DNA of 7,599 nt from an uncultured Alphaproteobacteria bacterium (GCA_949542085.1 CATGXW010000031.1:1-7599); one strand, 5' to 3'. Positions 1 through 5,561 are shown, counted from the stretch's first letter. The notes: generated by a model not told the origin, from the letters alone. Numbers and translations: made by a program.

Positions 1-250
1 TTATAACCCCATGTTTTATCGCTAAACCACTGCGAGAATTGATGCGAAACCACAAAGGATTTTCCGCGGCCATTTTTATACCGGTCGGAATGCCTTTATG
101 TTCACCGCAACGGAGCTCCACCGGCTCTGAAATCGCGGCGCAGATATCAAAACAAGCCGCACCGGTCGTTGAATATTTTAAATTCGCGCCATTTTCAACA
201 TAATGTTCTAATTTTGTAAATTTTACCTTTGTCGGAATATATTCAATCAT
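1..250 (-). CDS. dut: dUTP diphosphatase (dUTPase), partial at left edge
   Basis: Hydrolyses dUTP to dUMP and pyrophosphate. This keeps uracil out of DNA and supplies the substrate of thymidylate synthase, whose gene lies just upstream. The first 83 codons are visible and the rest runs off the left edge. Two dUTPase signatures can be read: motif I around residues 30-39 (GAACFDICAA, with the conserved Asp35) and motif II around residues 72-82 (SRSGLAIKHGV). Between them is the usual IPTGIKMA segment at 54-61. The start is the ATG at 250-248, preceded by AGGA about eight bases upstream. It lies 62 bp past the thyA stop on the same strand, with an intrinsic terminator in the gap, so it may be only partly co-transcribed with thyA. 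Family assignment is firm. Completeness and the C-terminal motif V cannot be judged here. Confidence 0.93.
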   Translation of the reverse strand, partial: MIEYIPTKVKFTKLEHYVENGANLKYSTTGAACFDICAAISEPVELRCGEHKGIPTGIKMAAENPLWFRINSRSGLAIKHGVI

Positions 251-262
251 ATCAAAAATCCT

Positions 263-299
263 AAAAAAGCAGCGCAGAGGAAAATATCCGCTGCGCTGC
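263..299 (-). terminator. Intrinsic terminator between thyA and dut
   Basis: On the minus strand a GCAGCGCAG stem pairs with CTGCGCTGC (9 bp, arms at 299-291 and 277-269). Three further pairs (GGA/TCC) follow inside the loop side, and six T residues come straight after the stem (complement of 263-268). It follows the thyA stop by about 14 bases. The T-run ends where the dut Shine-Dalgarno AGGA begins, so it may attenuate rather than isolate dut. Confidence 0.85.
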
Positions 300-312
300 C
301 GTAAAGAGTCCA

Positions 313-1098
313 TTAAACAGCCACCGCTCCGACTAATTTGCCGTGCGATTGATAACCGACCAATTCGAAATCTTCATATCTGAAATCGTCAATATTCTTG
401 ACGTTCGGATTGATTTTCATGGTCGGAAGCTCGTATGGTTCACGGGAAAGCTGTTCTCTCACCTGTTCAAAGTGATTGTGATAGATGTGCGCATCTCCCA
501 GAGTATGCACAAATTCACCCAAGCCCAATCCTGTCACCTGAGCAATCATCATTGTCAGCAAGGCATACGACGCGATGTTAAAGGGAACCCCCAAAAACAT
601 ATCGCAGCTGCGCTGATACAGTTGACAGGAAAGTTTGCCGTCCGCCACATAAAACTGGAAAAAGCAATGACACGGCGGCAAAGCCATTTGTCCGATTTGA
701 GCGGGATTCCACGCACTGACAATCATGCGACGATCATTGGGATCTTTTTTCAGACGTTCGATAACATCTTTAATTTGATCAATCCCCTCACCGTTAAAAT
801 TGCGCCATTGAGCGCCATAGACCGGACCGAGGTCGCCGTTTTCATCGGCCCATTCGTTCCAGATTTTGACACCGTTGTCGGTCAGATACTTGATATTGGT
901 ATTGCCGGACAGCAACCAAATCAGCTCGTGGATAATCCCTTTCAGGAACACCTTTTTGGTGGTGACCAAAGGAAATCCCTTGCTTAAATCAAAGTGCATC
1001 TGACGACCGAAAACAGAGCGTGTGTCAATCCCCGTACGATTGGGCTTGTCAGTACCGTTTTCCATAATGTCGCGTAAAACATCGAGATACTGTTTCAT
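313..1098 (-). CDS. thyA: Thymidylate synthase ThyA
   Basis: Methylates dUMP to dTMP using 5,10-methylenetetrahydrofolate and releases dihydrofolate, which the adjacent DHFR would reduce. The 261 residues are close to the 264 of E. coli ThyA and appear complete. Visible active-site features are Arg21 in RTGIDTRS, Trp80 in [17 protein letters not shown], the paired arginines at 123-124 ([12 protein letters not shown]), the catalytic Cys143 in [31 protein letters not shown] at 162-178 (Asp166, Asn174 bind dUMP), and HIYHNH at 204-209. The C-terminus ends GAVAV, like the conserved closing tail of the family. The ATG at 1098 is preceded by a near-perfect AAGGAGGA that overlaps the folA stop, which points to coupled translation with folA. 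An intrinsic terminator follows. Confidence 0.98.
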   Translation of the reverse strand: MKQYLDVLRDIMENGTDKPNRTGIDTRSVFGRQMHFDLSKGFPLVTTKKVFLKGIIHELIWLLSGNTNIKYLTDNGVKIWNEWADENGDLGPVYGAQWRNFNGEGIDQIKDVIERLKKDPNDRRMIVSAWNPAQIGQMALPPCHCFFQFYVADGKLSCQLYQRSCDMFLGVPFNIASYALLTMMIAQVTGLGLGEFVHTLGDAHIYHNHFEQVREQLSREPYELPTMKINPNVKNIDDFRYEDFELVGYQSHGKLVGAVAV

Positions 1099-1104
1099 AA
1101 AAAA

Positions 1105-1112
1105 TCCTCCTT
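1105..1112 (-). promoter_or_regulatory. Strong thyA Shine-Dalgarno overlapping the folA stop
   Basis: The minus strand reads AAGGAGGA six bases before the thyA ATG. Its first two bases fall inside the TAA stop of the upstream DHFR gene (1113-1111). A ribosome terminating on folA would be placed on the thyA start, consistent with translational coupling in a folA-thyA operon. Confidence 0.8.
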
Positions 1113-1671
1113 AAGAATTAATAATTGAATTAATGATATGTTTGAGAATTCGTTGTTCCACAAAGTTCCCGCGCTTGACATATATCGCGGTTGTTACATT
1201 GTCTTCTTCATAAACACTGCCAACTTGCATATATTTTTTCCGCATCATATCCACTGAAGACGAAATGTCAACTTTTTCACCGTCTGCCTGCTGCATTTCG
1301 CCATGATAAACACAATCGACGATGACATCTGGCATTAGTTTTCCGCCATCGCCCATAAACAAATTATAAATTCCGGCTCCGCCGCAGAGATACAAATCAT
1401 CTTCCATGTCTTTGAAGAACTTTGTTTTTGTCACGACTTGATGTTGTGGTGCTCGTGTTTCATAATCCTCTTGACCACTTAGCACAAAAATCGTTTCTTT
1501 ATCAAACTTCGGCGGAAGCGTTTCATAAGTTTTGCGCCCAACCACGATATTTTGTCCGGTAACAATCCGCCCGAATTTTTTCAAATCTGACGGAACACGC
1601 CAAGGAATCGAATCGCCGATTCCGATGATATTATCGCCTTCATGTCGGCACCAAACAGCAACTTTTGTCAT
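1111..1671 (-). CDS. folA: Dihydrofolate reductase-like protein (divergent DHFR)
   Basis: Expected to reduce dihydrofolate to tetrahydrofolate with NADPH, regenerating the cofactor spent by ThyA. The 186 residues include the DHFR core: NIIGIGDSIPWRVPSDL at 14-30 (Trp24, catalytic acid Asp29), VVGRKTYETLP at 43-53 (NADPH site), and the CGGAGIY glycine loop at 96-102. It is divergent. Where E. coli has Arg57 (binds the folate carboxylate) this protein seems to have Lys, near residue 59. The usual TxI strand reads VDCVYHGE, and the tail runs about 20 residues past the normal end. The start is taken at 1671, where GGGAG lies six bases upstream. The open frame continues to 1755, but that stretch crosses a terminator hairpin. 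No convincing own promoter was found; TTGTGT and TAACAT with a 16-base gap is a weak candidate. The context (thyA 12 bases downstream) supports the call. Confidence 0.87.
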   Translation of the reverse strand: MTKVAVWCRHEGDNIIGIGDSIPWRVPSDLKKFGRIVTGQNIVVGRKTYETLPPKFDKETIFVLSGQEDYETRAPQHQVVTKTKFFKDMEDDLYLCGGAGIYNLFMGDGGKLMPDVIVDCVYHGEMQQADGEKVDISSSVDMMRKKYMQVGSVYEEDNVTTAIYVKRGNFVEQRILKHIINSIINS

Positions 1672-1714
1672 CTTTTTCTCCCACAAAGATGTTAGCAGTT
1701 TTTTGATGAAACAC

Positions 1715-1747
1715 AAAAAAAAAGCTGAGGTTGCCCTCAGCTTTTTT
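1715..1747. terminator. Two-way intrinsic terminator between the repeat-protein gene and folA
   Basis: GCTGAGG (1724-1730) pairs with CCTCAGC (1735-1741) around a TTGC loop. Nine A residues lie on the left and six T residues on the right, so the stem can extend with A-T pairs and works in either direction. On the minus strand it begins five bases after the stop of the 303-residue gene. It therefore ends that transcript and implies that folA-thyA has its own promoter or depends on read-through. Confidence 0.85.
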
Positions 1748-1751
1748 ACAG

Positions 1752-2663
1752 TCACTTGTGACAGTTGCGAAAATGAGCTTTGAAAGCCAGAAAGCGATAT
1801 CCCTTGGACTTGAGGAAGTTGACAGCACCGGCTTCAACAGCTTGCTTCAAAACAGTCTTACGGTGTTTGCCATCCGCTGAATCGTAGTATTCGTTCCAAT
1901 CGACAAGGGTCGCGTATCCATAGCGAACCAAAGCGCCCCAACACTTTTTCTTGACGAGAAAACCGACCTGACCATGTGTTGCCAGAAAGCGATGTTCTTT
2001 CATCTCCAACAGCAATTCATACTGCCCGTCTTTGAGCAACTCTTCCCGAATGCCATAACCGGAATAAACTTCCCGACACTCTATCAGTTCTTTCCAGTGT
2101 TTACCTTCAACAAAGGCGGCGAAAGCCTGATCTTTCAGTTTCGGAAACTCATCCAGAAACGTATACCAGCCATTCTGAAAAAGGAATTCTCTTTTTTCGC
2201 TCTGAAGAACCAAAGGAATCCATTCTTTCCATTTGTCCCTCGGAAGCTTTTTCTGCTGATTGTGATTGATGAGCGTCTGCCACTCGCCTCGTTCAACGAG
2301 GAGATCCCATTGCTCGTGTTCAGCCAGATGTTCGGCGTCTACGTTCATGTGTGTGAGGAACGCTGTCCAGCCCTTATGCAGGCAAAGATTGATAAATTCC
2401 TCATCTCCGAAGAAACCTTGAAACCAAATGGTCAGCGCCTTGTTCCAGTCTTCATGATGCCAGAAAGAGCCGTTGCGGATGAGTTTTTCAATCTCTCGGC
2501 CCCAGCCTCTTTCGAACATCATCTGGAGAACCAGCGGAGTTACCGGATAGCCTTCGTTCAGACGGTCAAAAACATCAGAACGGCATTCCGTATAGATTAC
2601 TTTTGCCATCAGATGGTTGTACCCGTCAAAACCTAAGCTTTGAAGCATCTTTTGTTTGTTCAT
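1752..2663 (-). CDS. Unrecognised helical-repeat protein, 303 residues
   Basis: I do not recognise this family. The protein looks soluble, with no signal peptide or membrane segment. It consists of degenerate helical units of the form hydrophobic-x-x-L-h-x-x-G-x-W-x-x-L-h, seen around 89-104 (FINLCLHKGWTAFL), 118-132 (QWDLLVERGEWQTLI), 160-170 (FLFQNGWYTFL), 183-194 (AFVEGKHWKELI), 208-219 (ELLKDGQYELLL), 226-254 (FLATHGQVGFLVKKK then CWGALVRYGYATLV) and 277-292 (EAGAVNFLKSKGYRFL). Trp is unusually frequent. This suggests an alpha-solenoid scaffold, loosely like ankyrin or HEAT stacks, but that is inference. The ATG at 2663 has no clear Shine-Dalgarno. A TATAAT lies about 30 bases upstream. 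The gene is divergent from ssrA and ends at a strong terminator. No catalytic motif was noticed. Confidence 0.8.
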   Translation of the reverse strand: MNKQKMLQSLGFDGYNHLMAKVIYTECRSDVFDRLNEGYPVTPLVLQMMFERGWGREIEKLIRNGSFWHHEDWNKALTIWFQGFFGDEEFINLCLHKGWTAFLTHMNVDAEHLAEHEQWDLLVERGEWQTLINHNQQKKLPRDKWKEWIPLVLQSEKREFLFQNGWYTFLDEFPKLKDQAFAAFVEGKHWKELIECREVYSGYGIREELLKDGQYELLLEMKEHRFLATHGQVGFLVKKKCWGALVRYGYATLVDWNEYYDSADGKHRKTVLKQAVEAGAVNFLKSKGYRFLAFKAHFRNCHK

Positions 2664-2690
2664 AATTTTAAAAGAATTTAGTTTGACACA

Positions 2691-2696
2691 ATTATA
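2691..2696 (-). promoter_or_regulatory. Candidate -10 box for the repeat-protein gene
   Basis: The minus strand carries an exact TATAAT here, giving a predicted start near 2684 and a leader of about 20 bases. The matching -35 position reads TGGTAA, which is weak, and the region is AT-rich, so a chance match is possible. Confidence 0.35.
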
Positions 2697-2756
2697 TTAT
2701 TTTGTCGAAAACATTACCATCGTATATTCTAAATTGCAAGTTTTTTATCTTAACAC

Positions 2757-2785
2757 TTGAATTTTGATAGTTTTGTACCTATACT
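2757..2785 (+). promoter_or_regulatory. Promoter of ssrA (and probably sspB)
   Basis: TTGAAT (2757-2762) and TATACT (2780-2785) are separated by exactly 17 bases, a good sigma-70-type arrangement. The predicted transcription start is near 2791-2793, right where the structured tmRNA precursor begins. The position relative to the RNA supports the call. Confidence 0.65.
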
Positions 2786-2793
2786 AATGAATT

Positions 2794-2809
2794 GTCAGAG
2801 CAATCTGAC
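2794..2809 (+). other. GNRA-capped hairpin at the tmRNA precursor 5' end
   Basis: GTCAGA-GCAA-TCTGAC forms a perfect 6-bp stem with a GCAA tetraloop, within a few bases of the predicted transcription start. It could be a stabilising 5' cap of the acceptor piece or a leader element removed during maturation. Confidence 0.6.
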
Positions 2810-2875
2810 TATGACACTAGAAGCTCTGTGAAATAGATATGTTGGACCCGGGGGCAGTACCCGGCACCTCCACCA

Positions 2876-2945
2876 GTTGTAGCGCGAGAGGCTGCACGTC
2901 AGCGAAAGCAGACAGAAATGCCGGCGCGATGAGATATATTATGAC
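2876..2945 (+). other. Intervening segment of the permuted tmRNA precursor
   Basis: This stretch joins the acceptor 3' end (CCA at 2873-2875) to the 5' end of the coding piece (2946). In known permuted tmRNAs it is cut out, leaving two RNAs held together by pairing. It can fold: GTC-A-GC and GC-A-GAC close a GAAA loop, and CGCG near each side can pair. The exact cut sites are inferred from the acceptor stem. Confidence 0.75.
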
Positions 2946-3035
2946 GGGGGTGACACAGGATTGACAATGTATGGTAAAGACAGGTAAGCCGTGTTCGGTG
3001 AGATACCACCGTTATCGGTTCAAATTTAAATGAAT

Positions 3036-3077
3036 GCTAACGATAATAACGTAGCTCCTGTTGCAATGGCTGCTTAA
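3036..3077 (+). other. tmRNA proteolysis-tag reading frame (ANDNNVAPVAMAA)
   Basis: Starting at GCT (3036) the frame encodes ANDNNVAPVAMAA and ends at TAA (3075-3077), immediately before a hairpin. The ANDN start is typical of alphaproteobacterial tags and is the region SspB is expected to read. The terminal AA is the ClpX/ClpA signal. The penultimate segment is AMAA rather than the common ALAA. Confidence 0.93.
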
Positions 3078-3184
3078 TTTGTAGTCGCAACAAATTCAAA
3101 TCCTTATGATTTAGGATAATCGTAAGTGGGGGCCGAGCCACCTATCAACAGAACGGCTCACTTGTTTTAATAGAAAGGTGCCTC

Positions 3185-3649
3185 ATGGAAAAGTTGGAAA
3201 TTAATTATGACAAGCTGGTCGAAAAAGCTCTCAAACATGTGGTTATTGAAGCTTTGAAGATTGCAGCCGACGAAGGACTTCCCGGTGAACATCACTATTA
3301 CATCACATTTCGAACCAGTCATCCGAGTGCTCGTCTCTCAGCGCAATTGTTAAACCAATATCCGGAAGAAATGACTATTGTCTTGCAACATCAATTTGCC
3401 AACCTGATGATTGGTGAAACATATTTTGAAGTGGATTTGAGTTTTGGCGGCGTACCGCAAACACTGCGTATCCCCTATGATTCCATCACTTATTTTGCCG
3501 ATCCTTACGCCAAATTCGGATTAAGCTTCAGCAACAGTGAAGACGGTATTTTCCAAAACGCGGAAGACGATTTTGATGAAAAAACCGAATTGAAACAGGC
3601 TTCCGGCGCGGCAACCGTTATTTCTATTGACGCTTTTAGAAAAAAATAA
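3185..3649 (+). CDS. sspB: SspB-type ClpXP adaptor (alphaproteobacterial family)
   Basis: Known members bind ssrA-tagged proteins and tether them to ClpX for degradation. The 154 residues show the folded domain at about 5-117, with a helix at the start (YDKLVEKALKHVVIEAL), HHYYITFRTSHP at 36-47, YPEEMTIVLQHQF at 59-71 and YFEVDLSFGG at 80-89. The strand-rich end is IPYDSITYFADPYAKFGLSF at 97-115. An acidic linker follows (about 117-135), then a short basic-hydrophobic tail, ATVISIDAFRKK, that fits the ClpX-docking peptide. The start at 3185 has AAGGTG just upstream. The gene begins about 20 bases after the tmRNA, leaving little room for its own promoter, so it is probably read through from ssrA or from a promoter inside it. 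Its stop overlaps the next start. Confidence 0.94.
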   Translation: MEKLEINYDKLVEKALKHVVIEALKIAADEGLPGEHHYYITFRTSHPSARLSAQLLNQYPEEMTIVLQHQFANLMIGETYFEVDLSFGGVPQTLRIPYDSITYFADPYAKFGLSFSNSEDGIFQNAEDDFDEKTELKQASGAATVISIDAFRKK

Positions 3650-3858
3650 TGCGTAAACTATCCGTCATTATCGCTAATCGTCACTCAACCAGTATTTCTC
3701 TGGAAGATGAGTTTTTGGCTGAACTTAAAAAGATTGCCGCCGAGCGCAATCTCAGCCTCAACCAGTTAGTCACGGAAATAGATGCAGAGAGGGAAAAAGA
3801 AAACCTCTCCAGCGCCATTCGCGTGTACATTCTTAAACAGTTGCAAAATTCTTTTTGA
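3649..3858 (+). CDS. Small ribbon-helix-helix domain protein
   Basis: A 69-residue protein matching the RHH family often annotated as ribbon-helix-helix domain-containing protein in alphaproteobacteria. The basic strand with RHSTSISLEDEF (11-22) leads into helix A (about 19-33, EFLAELKKIAAERN). Helix B (36-50, SLNQLVTEIDAEREK) and the closing NLSSAIRVYILKQL (52-65) follow. RHH folds usually dimerise and bind DNA through the strand, so a regulator is likely, though no target is shown. The ATG shares one base with the sspB stop (TAATG), which implies coupled translation and an sspB-RHH operon. A strong terminator lies 20 bases downstream. Confidence 0.88.
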   Translation: MRKLSVIIANRHSTSISLEDEFLAELKKIAAERNLSLNQLVTEIDAEREKENLSSAIRVYILKQLQNSF

Positions 3859-3879
3859 CTTTTCAGGATTTTATGAAAT

Positions 3880-3907
3880 AAAAAAGCGCCTTTCGGCGCT
3901 CTTTTTT
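3880..3907. terminator. Two-way terminator between convergent RHH and hydrolase genes
   Basis: AGCGCC (3885-3890) pairs with GGCGCT (3895-3900) around TTTC. Six A residues lie on the left and, after one C, six T residues on the right. It can end the ssrA-sspB-RHH transcript on the plus strand and the hydrolase transcript on the minus strand. The hydrolase stop codon lies within its T-run. Confidence 0.88.
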
Positions 3908-4709
3908 ATTCTTCATCATCCAACTCATCGAAATCATCGTTTTCGATATCGTCCTCATAGTCTTCATCGGTATCGATATCGTCATCGGTTTCGTTTGTCA
4001 GAAGCATTGTTTCATCGTCTTGCAACTCTGATTTTTTGCGACGACCACGACGTTTTTTATCCGGCCCCTTGCGTTTCATCGCATCAATCACATAGTTGCC
4101 GGTTACTTTATACAAATCAACCAAGTGGTTGTTGTACATGTGGTCAGCGCCTTCGATCATTGCATAATCAACAGACACGTTACGTTGTGTGTTCAGACGT
4201 TTAACCAGACTCGTCACTGTCGACGGGGTAACGATTTCATCTATACATCCCTGAGTGATTAAACCGGAAGTCGGGCATGGCGCCAAAAATGAAAAATCTT
4301 TTTCGTTAGCCGGAGGAGAAACCGCAATAAAGTTATTGATGTCAGGACGACGCATTAATAACTGCAATCCAATCCAAGCACCAAAAGAATAACCGGCAAT
4401 CCAGCATTGTCTGGCTTCGGGATTAACAGATTGCAACCAGTCAAGAGCAACCGTCGCATCAGAAAGTTCACCCGGTCCGTCTTCGAACTGTCCTTGAGAA
4501 CGACCGACACTGCGGAAATTAAAACGTAACACGGAAAAACCCAGATTTTGGAAACAACTGAACAATGTGTAAACAACCTTATTGTTCATGGTTCCGCCAT
4601 ATTGCGGGTGTGGGTGTAAAATCAACGCAATCGGCGCAGAAGGATTATCACTTTGATGATAACGTCCTTCCAGACGGCCGGCGTGTCCATTAAATAAAAT
4701 TTCTGTCAT
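3906..4709 (-). CDS. Alpha/beta hydrolase with charged C-terminal tail
   Basis: A 267-residue serine-hydrolase-fold protein resembling the family grouped as COG2945 (predicted alpha/beta hydrolases); the substrate is unknown. Visible parts are HPHPQYGGTMNNKVV at 32-46 (oxyanion region), RFNFRSVGRSQG at 62-73, the nucleophile elbow GYSFG at 106-110 (Ser108), the acid in GCIDEIVTP (Asp157) and the catalytic His190 in EGADHMY. The fold ends near residue 210. A basic patch follows (212-226, KRKGPDKKRRGRRKK), then an acidic tail (231-267) with 23 Asp/Glu out of 37. No signal peptide is present, so it is probably cytoplasmic. The start at 4709 has AAGG close upstream. It is divergent from cysE and convergent with the RHH gene. 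Confidence 0.88.
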   Translation of the reverse strand: MTEILFNGHAGRLEGRYHQSDNPSAPIALILHPHPQYGGTMNNKVVYTLFSCFQNLGFSVLRFNFRSVGRSQGQFEDGPGELSDATVALDWLQSVNPEARQCWIAGYSFGAWIGLQLLMRRPDINNFIAVSPPANEKDFSFLAPCPTSGLITQGCIDEIVTPSTVTSLVKRLNTQRNVSVDYAMIEGADHMYNNHLVDLYKVTGNYVIDAMKRKGPDKKRRGRRKKSELQDDETMLLTNETDDDIDTDEDYEDDIENDDFDELDDEE

Positions 4710-4736
4710 TACCTTAACCTAAAATTAGAATTTTTA

Positions 4737-4758
4737 AGTATTATATAAATTAAATACT
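4737..4758. promoter_or_regulatory. Divergent promoter region of hydrolase and cysE with an inverted repeat
   Basis: AGTATT (4737-4742) and AATACT (4753-4758) form an inverted repeat with a ten-base gap. It overlaps an exact minus-strand TATAAT (4740-4745) that would start the hydrolase transcript. The -35 positions are weak on both strands and the region is very AT-rich, so an operator here is only a suggestion. Confidence 0.3.
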
Positions 4759-4794
4759 GATAAATTATTAACATTTTCAGGAATGTAGCATAAA

Positions 4795-5472
4795 ATGAAA
4801 ACAAAATTCAAGATGATTCTTAATGACATTGACGCCGTTATTGCCAGAGATCCCGCAACCAAGAGCAGAGCCGAGGCTTTGCTTTGCTCCGCAGGACTTC
4901 ACGCCATTATCATTTATCGTTTCGCCAATGCTTTATGGCGGCGAAACTTTAAGCTTACCGCTCGCGTATTATCACAAATTTCTCGTTTTTTTACCGGCGT
5001 GGAAATTCATCCGGGGGCTAAAATAGGTCAAGGCTTTTTCATTGATCACGGCATGGGGGTTGTTATCGGAGAAACAACAATTATCGGTAACAATGTCACC
5101 CTTTACCATGGTGTGACCCTTGGCGGAACGACTGTTTTCAGCAAAAAGGGCAAGAACACCAACAAACGCCACCCTACCCTCGGCAATGATGTCGTTGTCG
5201 GCGCGGGCGCTCAAATTCTCGGCCCCATTGAAATCGGCGACAACGTTAAAGTTGGTGCCAATGCCGTTGTTTTGAAAGACGTGGAAGCCAACCAGACCGT
5301 TGTCGGGGTACCGGCTCATTCGGTTCAACACACGAAGAAAGACCCAGCCGGTTTCATGGCTTACGGTTATTGCCCGACAGACAAGGATCCCATTGAATGT
5401 CAGTTGGAGCTTTTGCAAAAAGAAATTAACGCCATTAAAGCGAAAACACACAAAAAAGCCCCTAATAAATAA
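4795..5472 (+). CDS. cysE: Serine O-acetyltransferase CysE
   Basis: Transfers acetyl from acetyl-CoA to L-serine, giving O-acetylserine, the first dedicated step of cysteine synthesis. It is a 225-residue short form. The N-terminal helical part has the family signature [20 protein letters not shown] (18-37) and YRFANALW (41-48). The left-handed beta-helix made of hexapeptide repeats spans about 68-165. Catalytic residues fit Asp84-His85 in [13 protein letters not shown] and His126 in KRHPTLG. GVPAH at 171-175 closes the helix. A roughly 45-residue tail follows, with [17 protein letters not shown] probably helical. AGGA lies 12 bases before the chosen ATG, rather far; a second ATG at codon 7 is possible but the N-terminus looks natural. 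No terminator is obvious downstream, and cysK is not in view. Confidence 0.95.
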   Translation: MKTKFKMILNDIDAVIARDPATKSRAEALLCSAGLHAIIIYRFANALWRRNFKLTARVLSQISRFFTGVEIHPGAKIGQGFFIDHGMGVVIGETTIIGNNVTLYHGVTLGGTTVFSKKGKNTNKRHPTLGNDVVVGAGAQILGPIEIGDNVKVGANAVVLKDVEANQTVVGVPAHSVQHTKKDPAGFMAYGYCPTDKDPIECQLELLQKEINAIKAKTHKKAPNK

Positions 5473-5510
5473 ATTTGAAAAATATAACAATTTTGTAACT
5501 ATTATTTTTC

Positions 5511-5516
5511 TATAAT
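5511..5516 (+). promoter_or_regulatory. Candidate -10 box for the exported-protein/trmJ operon
   Basis: An exact TATAAT lies 46 bases before the ATG at 5562. No good -35 is spaced correctly (TTGTAA is only 12 bases away), and the surroundings are AT-rich, so this is tentative. The 5473-5561 gap contains nothing else beyond the ribosome binding site. Confidence 0.35.
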
Positions 5517-5549
5517 ATATAGTATTATAATAATAGCGGAACGTTACGC

Positions 5550-5556
5550 GGGAGGA
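5550..5556 (+). promoter_or_regulatory. Strong Shine-Dalgarno fixing the start at 5562
   Basis: GGGAGGA sits five bases before the ATG at 5562. It is one of the best ribosome sites in the window and agrees with the signal peptide that follows this start. Confidence 0.75.
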
Positions 5557-5561
5557 CTGTC

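Larger units (their letters stand above)
2793..3164 (+). ncRNA. ssrA: Transfer-messenger RNA, circularly permuted two-piece form
   Basis: Rescues stalled ribosomes and adds a degradation tag. The order is permuted. The acceptor piece comes first and ends in CCA at 2873-2875. An intervening segment of about 70 bases follows, then the coding piece from 2946. GGGGGTG (2946-2952) pairs with CACCTCC (2865-2871), with a G-U at the third pair as in alanine tRNA. The T-stem is CCGGG/CCCGG (2848-2852, 2860-2864) with loop GGCAGTA. Helix P2 forms from CAATGTAT (2965-2972) and ATATGTTG (2837-2844), continued by ACAG/CTGT. The tag frame is at 3036-3077. A 7-bp hairpin AATTTGT/ACAAATT follows at the tag stop, then ATCCT/AGGAT (3100-3117). 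A terminal fold pairs AAGT with ACTT and GAGCC with GGCTC (3124-3163). The outer ends are estimates; the mature RNA should lack the intervening segment. Confidence 0.95.

Noticed and set aside
343..987. Plus-strand open frame of 214 codons
   Set aside because: It lies wholly opposite thyA, whose active-site motifs are unambiguous, and has no family resemblance of its own.
1672..1755. N-terminal extension of folA to 1755
   Set aside because: It crosses the two-way terminator hairpin, encodes residues unlike any DHFR, and a good ribosome site precedes 1671.
1751..1762. Palindrome GTCAC-TT-GTGAC at the end of the repeat-protein gene
   Set aside because: Only five pairs, and inside coding sequence; no sign of an operator role.
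1640..1837. Minus-strand open frame of 65 codons
   Set aside because: It overlaps the ends of two better genes and the terminator, with no recognisable features.
1974..2636. Plus-strand open frame of 220 codons
   Set aside because: Antisense shadow of the repeat protein; the composition looks like the reverse of Trp/Leu-rich helices, with no ribosome site or context.
2683..2688. Exact TTGACA on the plus strand before ssrA
   Set aside because: No -10 box lies 16-18 bases downstream, and the TTGAAT/TATACT pair at 2757-2785 fits the RNA start better.
3782..4204. Plus-strand open frame of 140 codons
   Set aside because: It runs through the terminator and opposite the acidic tail of the hydrolase; its His/Arg-rich start mirrors the Asp/Glu codons.
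4972..5490. Minus-strand open frame of 172 codons
   Set aside because: Opposite strand of cysE, which has clear catalytic motifs.
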